DNA from: Helicobacter sp.
GTDB lineage: Bacteria; Campylobacterota; Campylobacteria; Campylobacterales; Helicobacteraceae
Direction: 5' to 3'
NCBI GenBank assembly: GCA_022766795.1
Contig: JALEPE010000085.1
Location: forward strand, 1 to 30,555
Length of the DNA: 30,555 bases
Shown: one piece after another, positions 24,257-30,555 of the stretch
Numbering within the stretch: the stretch's first letter is position 1
Layout of the letters: each line of letters begins with the position of its first letter
Notes under the pieces: generated by a model
What the model was told of the DNA's origin: nothing
Database searches by the model: none
Seen by the model: the letters and a program-made list of their open reading frames with translations, nothing else
Translations under genes and position numbers: made by a program

Positions 24257-25378
24257 ATGACGTGTAAATATCTTGGAATTTGTGGCGGTTGCACAGAAAT
24301 TACTTTAGAATCCAAAACTTTAGAAGTAAGCCATTTATTAAACTTAAAATCCTATGAAGTTTTTAGCGGCTGCGATTCTGGTTTTCGGGCGCGCGCAGAG
24401 ATTGGAATCTATCATTTGGGAGATAAAATCCACTTTGCAATGCGCCGCTCCCACCAAGCAGAGAAAAAAGAATCCCGCTTTGTCCTTATAGAAAACTGCC
24501 CCAATTTACTGCCCAATATCCAACAAACCTTGCGTGTTTTAAGGGATTTATTCAACACAGCTACATTTTCAGATTTCACGACACGGCTTTTTAGCCTAGA
24601 GATTCTCTCCACAAAAACCAATGCGATTCTTTTAACTCTCATTTACCACAAGAATCTCACAGAATCTTGGAAGAAAGAAGCAGAAAATTTGCGTCAAAAA
24701 CTACAATCTGCCTTAAATTATAAAATCAATCTTATCGGACGTTGCAGAGGCACTAAACTTATCGTAGGCAAAGATTATTTAATAGAATCTCTCAAGATTC
24801 TAAACACGACTTACACCTATCAATATTTTGAAGGTTCTTTCACGCAACCCAACACCGCAATGAATATTCAAATGATTGCTTGGGTATTACAACATTTGCG
24901 AGATTCCCACACGCACGATTTGCTAGAAATGTATTGTGGGTGTGGTAATTTTACGATTCCATTAGCGCAAAAATTTCGCAGAATCCTTGCAACAGAAATT
25001 TCTAAAACCTCTATTAAAGCGGCGCGATTTGCGTGTGAAGCCAATGGAATCGCAAACATTGATTTTATCCGACTAAGCGGAACAGAATGTATAGAAGCTT
25101 TCAATGGAGTGAGAAGCTTTAATAGACTAAAGGATATTGCGCTAAGTAGTTATGATTTTCAAAGTGTATTTGTAGATCCTCCACGCGCTGGGCTTGGGGA
25201 GAGTGTCTGTCAATTCCTCCAAAGATTCCAAAACATTCTTTATATCTCTTGCAATCCACACACTCTAGCAAAAGATTTAGAGATTCTAAAACAAACACAT
25301 ACGATTGCGCATTGCGCATTTTTTGACCAATTTCCACACACGCACCATTTAGAATGCGGAATCATTTTAGAAAAATGA
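24257..25378 (+). CDS. trmA: TrmA-type RNA uracil-C5 methyltransferase
   Basis: This 373-residue SAM-dependent enzyme probably makes m5U54 in tRNA. The methyltransferase core shows LLEMYCGCGNF, VFVDPPRAGLG, the catalytic cysteine in YISCNPHTLAKDL, and the C-terminal FDQFPHTHHLECG with its catalytic glutamate, which matches E. coli TrmA closely. Unlike E. coli TrmA, the N-terminus has a CX5CX2C motif (Cys3, Cys9, Cys12) plus Cys81, the set that binds a [4Fe-4S] cluster in the rRNA enzymes RlmC and RlmD. Its target could therefore be tRNA, rRNA or both. It is packed between fliP and the phzF-like gene. Confidence 0.85.
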   Translation: MTCKYLGICGGCTEITLESKTLEVSHLLNLKSYEVFSGCDSGFRARAEIGIYHLGDKIHFAMRRSHQAEKKESRFVLIENCPNLLPNIQQTLRVLRDLFNTATFSDFTTRLFSLEILSTKTNAILLTLIYHKNLTESWKKEAENLRQKLQSALNYKINLIGRCRGTKLIVGKDYLIESLKILNTTYTYQYFEGSFTQPNTAMNIQMIAWVLQHLRDSHTHDLLEMYCGCGNFTIPLAQKFRRILATEISKTSIKAARFACEANGIANIDFIRLSGTECIEAFNGVRSFNRLKDIALSSYDFQSVFVDPPRAGLGESVCQFLQRFQNILYISCNPHTLAKDLEILKQTHTIAHCAFFDQFPHTHHLECGIILEK

Positions 25379-25390
25379 TAAAGGCAAACG

Positions 25391-26293
25391 ATGAAAACCT
25401 ATAATATTTATCAAGTGGATTCCTTTACAAAAAATAGATTTTGCGGGAATCCTGCAGGAGTCGTCTTGAATGCCGATGGTTTAAGCGAAGAGCAAATGCA
25501 GCAAATCGCAAGAGAATTAAACAATTCCGAAACCGCCTTTATCCTCTCGCCCAATTCTAGTCATTACGATATAGAAGTGCGATTCTTTACTCCCACAAAA
25601 GAAGTCCCTATTTGCGGACACGCAACGATTGCCGCCCATTATATTAGGGCTTTAGAGACAGGAAAAATAGGGAGGGTGCTGCAAAAGACAAAGGCAGGGA
25701 TTCTACCTGTGGATATTACACAAGAAAACGATGATTTTAATATCACGATGACACAAGGAACACCACAAGTGGAAAAACCACTAGATACGCCCACTGCAAA
25801 GAGAATCCTTGAAGCATTGGGAATCCACTTGCAAAATATGCGGGAAGATTGCCCCATCGCCATTGCCTCTACTGGACACTCAAAGGTTATGATTGGGATT
25901 AAAGACAATCAACTTTTAAACTCTCTTAAACCAAACTTGGAAAGCTTAAGCACCCTTAGCGCAGAGATTCATTGCAATGGATATTATGTTTTCACACTTG
26001 ATTTTAACACAGAACCGCTCGTGCGTGGGAGAATGTTTGCTCCCGCAGCGGGTGTTGCAGAAGACCCAGTTACTGGCAACGCCAATGGAGCATTGGGTGC
26101 TTATTTGGTGTATTATAGAATCGCAAAACACCTAGAAACCAAAAACAATCTCTCCTTTGCGATTCTGCAAGGAGAAGCCATCAAGAGAATGGGCGGTATG
26201 CGCGTGAATGTAGAAATTAAAGACAAAAAACCCACTTTAGTGCAAATCATCGGACAAGCAGTTGTTTGCTTTAAAACAGAAATTTGTATTTAA
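25391..26293 (+). CDS. PhzF-family isomerase/epimerase-like protein
   Basis: This 300-residue protein is of the PhzF (YddE) family, which folds like diaminopimelate epimerase. Signatures are QVDSFTKNRFCGNPAGVV at the start, the catalytic glutamate Glu47 in NNSETAFIL, RFFTPTKEVPICGHATIAAH, and AEDPVTGNANGALGAYLV near the end. Members act as isomerases in phenazine synthesis, but most are of unknown substrate. No other phenazine genes are present, so a phenazine role is not supported. It lies 12 bases after trmA and 25 bases before the broken pyruvyltransferase gene. Confidence 0.88.
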   Translation: MKTYNIYQVDSFTKNRFCGNPAGVVLNADGLSEEQMQQIARELNNSETAFILSPNSSHYDIEVRFFTPTKEVPICGHATIAAHYIRALETGKIGRVLQKTKAGILPVDITQENDDFNITMTQGTPQVEKPLDTPTAKRILEALGIHLQNMREDCPIAIASTGHSKVMIGIKDNQLLNSLKPNLESLSTLSAEIHCNGYYVFTLDFNTEPLVRGRMFAPAAGVAEDPVTGNANGALGAYLVYYRIAKHLETKNNLSFAILQGEAIKRMGGMRVNVEIKDKKPTLVQIIGQAVVCFKTEICI

Positions 26294-26318
26294 TCTTAAA
26301 GACATTGGAGGAGAAATT

Positions 26319-27184
26319 ATGCTTTCTTTATGTTACTGGAATTATGGCGAGAGAAATTTTGGCGATTTATTGAATGAAAATTTATTTGCAGAGCTTTTTG
26401 CAACTACAATTGCCCCCCCGAACTCAGCTTAACTAGCATATTAAAATTTGAAGCAACCTGTATAGGAAGTACTTTGGGTGCTTTTATTATGCCAAATAAT
26501 CTTGAAAACAATATGGATTTACGGCAAGCCATTGACGCTTCTCCTGCGATGAAGGTTTGGGGTTCTGGATTCTTAACAGATCCTATGCAAATAGAAAATA
26601 CATTTTTAAGAAAACTAGATGTGTATGCCTTGCGGGGTAAGAGAAGCAAAGAGCGTTTGGAGAATATCACAAGAGTGCATTTAAGGGATATTGCTTTAGC
26701 AGACCCCGGAATATTAGCTGCAAAACTCATTAAAAAGCAAGAAAAACGTTATTGTTTTGGCATAATCCCACACCACACCGAAACATATCTACCAATTTTT
26801 CAAGAAATATCTAAACTGCAAAATTGTATTGTTATTGATGTGCATAACGACGTTTTAGAGATTCTTAAGCAAATTGCGCAATGTGAAATGATTGTAAGCT
26901 CCGCATTGCACGGATTGATTGTCGCAGATAGTTTCGGGATTCCAAATATCAGACTTGTCGCAACCGATACAATGCGTATAGCACAAAACTTTAAATTTTT
27001 AGACTATTATTCCGCATACGATATAGAGGAACATTCAGCCTTAAATATTCATACACTGTTTACTTATCTTTCCAATCCAAAATCCCTAAAAGACATCATC
27101 AGCAATACATACCACATTAAACCCGAAATGATTAAGAATAAGCAAAGGCAACTCTTAGACTGCTGCCCTTTTAAGTTGTTTTAA
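26319..27184 (+). pseudogene. Polysaccharide pyruvyl transferase, out of frame at a C7 tract (phase-variable candidate)
   Basis: A strong ribosome site (GGAGG) precedes the ATG at 26319. The first frame reads SLCYWNYGERNFGDLLNENL and then stops at 26430-26432, just after seven C at 26413-26419. The shifted frame is open straight through the tract to 27184. Adding one C gives one 288-residue protein. Joined, it shows the order of ExoV/CsaB-type pyruvyl transferases (PF04230): YW...NFGD..N at the start, a VWGSGF turn, VYALRGKRSKERLE, and MIVSSALHGLIVADSFGIP near the end. Such enzymes put pyruvate ketals on surface sugars. As written the gene is off. Phase switching is more likely than decay because the rest is intact. 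A sequencing error in the run is the alternative. Confidence 0.8.
26413..26419 (+). repeat. Homopolymer run of seven C inside the pyruvyltransferase gene
   Basis: The run TGCCCCCCCG sits about 95 bases after the start codon, where slippage would switch the reading frame early in the protein. It is the longest G or C run I noticed in this AT-rich window. Others, of six, lie at 11123-11128 and 12289-12294 in genes that are in frame. Confidence 0.85.
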
Positions 27185-27215
27185 TAGAATCGCAAAATCA
27201 AATTTGCGATTCTAT
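27184..27215. terminator. Bidirectional hairpin between the pyruvyltransferase gene and nhaA
   Basis: A perfect 13-bp stem (27184-27196 with 27203-27215) and 6-base loop lies between convergent genes, touching the stop codon of the first. It lacks a long T run on either side. The arms read ATAGAATCGCAAA and its complement, again with GAATC facing GATTC. Confidence 0.7.
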
Positions 27216-27220
27216 AGTAT

Positions 27221-28552
27221 TTACTCGTGTGCATGCACTGCTTTGTTGCGCACAAGAAAGAAAATACTTCCCAAGATTCCAGCACTTAAAGAAGCGATCA
27301 GAATAGAAATTTTAGCAACATCTGTTGCAATAAGCGCGTGTTCTCCACTAAAGGCAAGGTTTGTTACAAACATTGACATTGTAAATCCAATTCCTCCTAA
27401 TGTCCCAGCACCAAAAATTTCTACCCAAGAAACACCCGCTGGACGTGCCGCGATTCCAAGTTTTTCTGCAATGAATGTAAAAGAGAAAATTCCAATAGGC
27501 TTTCCAACAACAAGCCCTAAAAAGATTCCAAGAAATACATAATCCACACCAAAATCAATATTAGAACCAATGGTTACACCCGCATTTGCAAAAGCAAAAA
27601 TCGGCATAATCAAATAATTGCTATAAGGCGCAAGCGCGTGTTCTAAACGCAAAAGCGGATTTTGCACAGCATTCTTGTCTTTGCTTAAATGGTGTAAGGC
27701 TTCTAGTTGTTCATTTTGTAGTAAGATTCCATCTTTTTTGGTTTCTGCTTCTTGAAAATGGCTAACAATATTCTTTAACTTTTCCATAAAAGAAAGTGTA
27801 TCAATCCTAGGTGCAACAGGAATCGTAAAGGCGAGCATTACAGCTGCAATCGTTGCATGCACACCGCAATTATGCACTGCAATCCATAGAAAAACACCTA
27901 AAATCATATAAGGTGTTAATGCTTTTACGCCCATTTTGTTTAGAATAATCAGCACAGCTACGATTCCTGCGGATACAAGTAGCCATTCCAATGCGATTCC
28001 ACTTGAATAGAATAGGGCAATCACAATAATTGCACCCAAATCATCTGCAACTGCCAAAGAAACCAAAAATACTTTCACAGATACAGAAACACGTTTGCCC
28101 AATGTTGAAAGCACACCAAGTGCAAAAGCAATATCTGTTGCCATTGGAATCCCAAAGCCGTGTTCAGACGCAGTTCCTCCATTAAGCGCAAAATAAATCA
28201 AACCAGGTCCAACCATTCCTCCAAGTGCCGCAATAATCGGTAGTGCCGCGCGTTTAAACCCTGCTAATTCCCCAAACAGCACTTCACGTTTAATCTCTAA
28301 ACCAACAACCAAAAAGAAAAATGCCATTAGGACATCATTAATCCAATGCTCTAAGCTCATTCCAATAAATGTCCCATTGATACTAAAACCAAACTGCGTT
28401 TTCCAAAGCCCAGCATACGTATCGCTTAGCGGTGAATTTGCTACAATCATCGCTAAAACCGCACAACATAGCAATAAGATTCCCGCAAAAGATTCACTTT
28501 GTGTAATTTTGCTAAAGGTTGCTAAAAAACCGCTTTTATTTTCCGATTCCAT
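27221..28552 (-). CDS. nhaA: Na+/H+ antiporter NhaA
   Basis: This 443-residue inner-membrane antiporter exports Na+ in exchange for protons. The Na+ site Asp170-Asp171 lies in AVADDLGAI, and Asp140 in MATDIAFALG matches E. coli Asp133. LVVGLEIKRE and GAGTLGGIGFTMSMF are other family marks. It is longer than E. coli NhaA (388) because of an extra charged loop (about residues 240-300, with EAETKKDGILLQNEQLEALH), a feature I recall in H. pylori NhaA. It starts 8 bases after addA, the same pairing as HP1552-HP1553. With PomA/PomB-like stators in this window it could support a sodium cycle, which is inference. Confidence 0.95.
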   Translation of the reverse strand: MESENKSGFLATFSKITQSESFAGILLLCCAVLAMIVANSPLSDTYAGLWKTQFGFSINGTFIGMSLEHWINDVLMAFFFLVVGLEIKREVLFGELAGFKRAALPIIAALGGMVGPGLIYFALNGGTASEHGFGIPMATDIAFALGVLSTLGKRVSVSVKVFLVSLAVADDLGAIIVIALFYSSGIALEWLLVSAGIVAVLIILNKMGVKALTPYMILGVFLWIAVHNCGVHATIAAVMLAFTIPVAPRIDTLSFMEKLKNIVSHFQEAETKKDGILLQNEQLEALHHLSKDKNAVQNPLLRLEHALAPYSNYLIMPIFAFANAGVTIGSNIDFGVDYVFLGIFLGLVVGKPIGIFSFTFIAEKLGIAARPAGVSWVEIFGAGTLGGIGFTMSMFVTNLAFSGEHALIATDVAKISILIASLSAGILGSIFFLVRNKAVHAHE

Positions 28553-28560
28553 ACTTCTCC

Positions 28561-30555
28561 TTATGTAATTTCAACCAATTTTCCTTCTTGCTCACTATTA
28601 TAAAGAATGTATCCGTGCGTTTTTTTATGCAAAATCTCACTAACACATTCCACATATTCACGCACCTGCACCGCGTGAGAATCTCGTGGAGCACCACTTT
28701 TGTAATCCACAATCCAAGCCTCATTCTTTCCTAGGATTAGAAGATCTAAACGTTTTTGCTTGCCATTAGATAAAAAAGGAATTTCACATTTTACCTTTCC
28801 TTTAGCCACAATTTCAATAAAATTTTCATTTTTTAAAAGCAAATTCGCACGATGTAAGATTTTTTCTAAACTACGCAACTCCAAATAAAAACCAAATTTG
28901 TTATGTAAAATCTCTAAAAGAATGGAATCGTTAATTTGCTGCTTTAATTTCTGTTCCATTGCAAAATGTAGCGCGATTCCATAATAAGTGCTTTGTAAGG
29001 AGTAACGCACTCCTAAATCTGCTTCTAGCACCTCTTTTTCGTCTTGTTCTTGCGTATAAATCTCTCTTTGTCGTCCTAGATTCTCTAGGCTATATTTATG
29101 CTCCAAAATTTTACAAAAATCTGCTTTTTTATCTGTCATAATATTTTTTGCAAATGGTATTGCACAATCGCCCCAAGTTGTTGCGTTTAAATTTAGAATC
29201 TCAAATGCACTTTTTTGAGTAAGTTTAAAGATGTACATCGTTGTTTTTGCGCGTGTAAAGGCGACATAAAGCTGATTTTTTAAATCCTGCATTTTTAATG
29301 CTTCCTCTTTTAAAAGCGCATTATTATAAACATTATCAAGGCTTTGACGCAGTTTATTGCTGTTTTTAAAAATCCGCTTGATTGCCACATCATCTTCTTG
29401 AAAGTCAAAAAATACGGCATTATTTTGTGTGTTTTCTCTACTTGTTTTATCTACCACAAATACATTTTCAAATTCTAGTCCCTTAGATTTATGAATCGTC
29501 ATTAACTTAATCCCATAAAAATCGCTAGACACAATATCTAATGCTAGATTCTTAATCTCACTTAAAAGTTCCTCCAAGTTTGTATATTGCAAAGTGGATT
29601 CTAAAAATTTCTTTGCACTTAAACTTGCAATGCAATAAGATTCCATAATTCTTAAAATACAATGCGCGGGAGATTGTTTTAAGATTTGTTTTGCCTGTAT
29701 AGTCTGCAAAAAGTCCTCTAATTTCGCACACTCTTTAGCACAAACTTCAATCCCAAGCAGCATTAAAAAGGAATCCCTAAAGAGTGGATTTTGTGTGTGA
29801 ATAAATTGCAATAAATTAATGATTGCGCGCACTTCATTATGGTTAATAAGCTTTGCGCTTGCTTCTATTACAACTTTGAAATGCTCTTTCTGTAAAAATT
29901 GTGCTAATTCTACAATCGTATCATTATTAAAACAAAGAATCGTTATGTCCTCATCTTGAGCACCTTTTGCTTTGAGCACCTTTAGGGATTCTACAATTTC
30001 TTGATATAAACTTTCACCCTCACATTCTTTGACACAAACAAAGCCTTGCGTGCTAGATTTTGGAATCTGTGGAATAAAATTTGGAATACAATCTTTAAAG
30101 GTGTGATTGACAAATTCTACAATATTGCGCGCACTGCGATAATTGGAATCCAAATGATGTTTATGCATATCTTTTGCCGCAATTTCAAATAGCTTGGGAT
30201 TCCCTCCACGGAATCGGTAAATTGACTGCTTTACATCACCGACATAAAAAAAGCTTCTAAGAAAATTTTTCTGCCCGATTCCAGATTTTATTTCATCAAT
30301 CAAGGGTTTTAGAATCTCATATTGCAAAATGCTTGTATCTTGAAATTCATCTATTAAAATATGGCTCAACGTGCTATCAAGACGAAAATATAAAAAATCT
30401 TTGCTAATCAAATCATTGTGTAATAGCATATAAACCTTAGACGCCACTGCATTAAAGCTTAAGCAATTATTTTGCCTATAATAACTTTCTTTTGCTTCTA
30501 AAAAGCAATGAAAGATTTTATATAAACTCTCTAAATATTGCGATTCCTCTTGTAT
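28561..30555 (-). CDS. addA: AddA-type helicase/nuclease, C-terminal part (runs off right edge)
   Basis: The minus strand stays open from the right edge to the stop at 28561, giving 664 residues of a larger recombination helicase-nuclease (the AddA subunit of AddAB, RecBCD-like double-strand break repair). UvrD-type motifs in order: ILIDEFQDTS (II), YVGDVKQSIYRFRGG (III), LDSNYRS (IV), IKLMTIHKSKGLEFENV (V) and LYVAFTRAK (VI). A RecB-type nuclease domain ends the protein, with GIALHFAMEQ, RLDLLILG and VDYKSG holding the metal residues. The Walker A region lies outside the window. A GTG at 30447 is not the true start, because 36 open codons continue upstream of it to the window edge. nhaA follows after 8 bases. 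Confidence 0.93.
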   Translation of the reverse strand: MQEESQYLESLYKIFHCFLEAKESYYRQNNCLSFNAVASKVYMLLHNDLISKDFLYFRLDSTLSHILIDEFQDTSILQYEILKPLIDEIKSGIGQKNFLRSFFYVGDVKQSIYRFRGGNPKLFEIAAKDMHKHHLDSNYRSARNIVEFVNHTFKDCIPNFIPQIPKSSTQGFVCVKECEGESLYQEIVESLKVLKAKGAQDEDITILCFNNDTIVELAQFLQKEHFKVVIEASAKLINHNEVRAIINLLQFIHTQNPLFRDSFLMLLGIEVCAKECAKLEDFLQTIQAKQILKQSPAHCILRIMESYCIASLSAKKFLESTLQYTNLEELLSEIKNLALDIVSSDFYGIKLMTIHKSKGLEFENVFVVDKTSRENTQNNAVFFDFQEDDVAIKRIFKNSNKLRQSLDNVYNNALLKEEALKMQDLKNQLYVAFTRAKTTMYIFKLTQKSAFEILNLNATTWGDCAIPFAKNIMTDKKADFCKILEHKYSLENLGRQREIYTQEQDEKEVLEADLGVRYSLQSTYYGIALHFAMEQKLKQQINDSILLEILHNKFGFYLELRSLEKILHRANLLLKNENFIEIVAKGKVKCEIPFLSNGKQKRLDLLILGKNEAWIVDYKSGAPRDSHAVQVREYVECVSEILHKKTHGYILYNSEQEGKLVEIT

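Noticed and set aside
26474..27184. Treating the 236-codon frame from a TTG at 26474 as a separate complete gene
   Set aside because: It lacks the N-terminal pyruvyltransferase signature, which lies in the upstream frame beyond the C7 run. A single frame-broken gene explains both parts.
30445..30447. GTG at 30447 as the start of the AddA-like protein
   Set aside because: The frame is open for 36 more codons to the window edge, and the early helicase motifs are missing, so the gene is cut by the window and not short.
1..30555. tRNA genes, CRISPR arrays, insertion sequences or prophage
   Set aside because: No cloverleaf-like sequence, regularly spaced repeats, transposase or integrase motifs were seen on either strand.

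Overview
The window looks like chromosome of a Helicobacter-type member of the Campylobacterota, most likely a non-gastric (enterohepatic) species. The DNA is AT-rich. It carries several hallmarks of the group: an IspD-IspF fusion, a CheA-CheY fusion with CheV and CheW, the four-subunit 2-oxoglutarate:acceptor oxidoreductase (oorDABC), and an orphan response regulator of the HP1021 type. Several blocks keep gene orders I remember from H. pylori or Campylobacter jejuni: nhaA-addA; cheV-cheA-cheW; ispDF-HP1021-sulfurylase-like-pgpA; argF-hypothetical-hemN-iron-sulfur protein. A malate dehydrogenase and arginine biosynthesis genes (argC, argF) argue against H. pylori itself. I cannot name the species.

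Layout. 1-992 (minus): 5' part of a large AsmA/DUF3971-like envelope protein, overlapping head-to-head with mltG. 931-5919 (plus): mltG, then mdh and oorDABC (TCA-cycle steps), ending at a perfect hairpin. 5984-9834 (minus): ispDF, HP1021-like regulator, degenerate ATP-sulfurylase homologue and pgpA, packed with short overlaps. 9915-13951 (minus): argF, a small hypothetical, hemN and a GlpC/GlcF-like iron-sulfur protein. 14023-14367 (plus): hypA alone, sharing a promoter region with argF. 14500-21739 (minus): glmU, thiS, argC, an LpxH-like phosphoesterase, cheV, cheAY and cheW in one long row. 21847-27184 (plus): a PomAB-like flagellar stator pair, fliP, trmA-like, phzF-like and a frame-broken polysaccharide pyruvyltransferase. 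27221-30555 (minus): addA (open at the right edge) then nhaA. There is no gene-free stretch over 300 bases, and I recognised no tRNA, rRNA, CRISPR array or insertion sequence.

Three points stand out. The pyruvyltransferase at 26319-27184 is interrupted exactly at a run of seven C, and one more C restores a 288-residue protein, so this is a strong phase-variation candidate. The motor genes belong to the PomA/PomB (often sodium-driven) branch rather than the MotA/MotB type I recall from H. pylori and C. jejuni, and a sodium/proton antiporter lies in the same window. The ATP-sulfurylase homologue keeps its zinc site but has lost its nucleotide-binding signatures, and it is locked in an overlapping operon with the HP1021-type regulator.

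At the level of words, GAATC/GATTC is several-fold over-represented on both strands. It also forms the paired arms of at least three intergenic hairpins, which resembles the layout of DNA uptake words in other bacteria.
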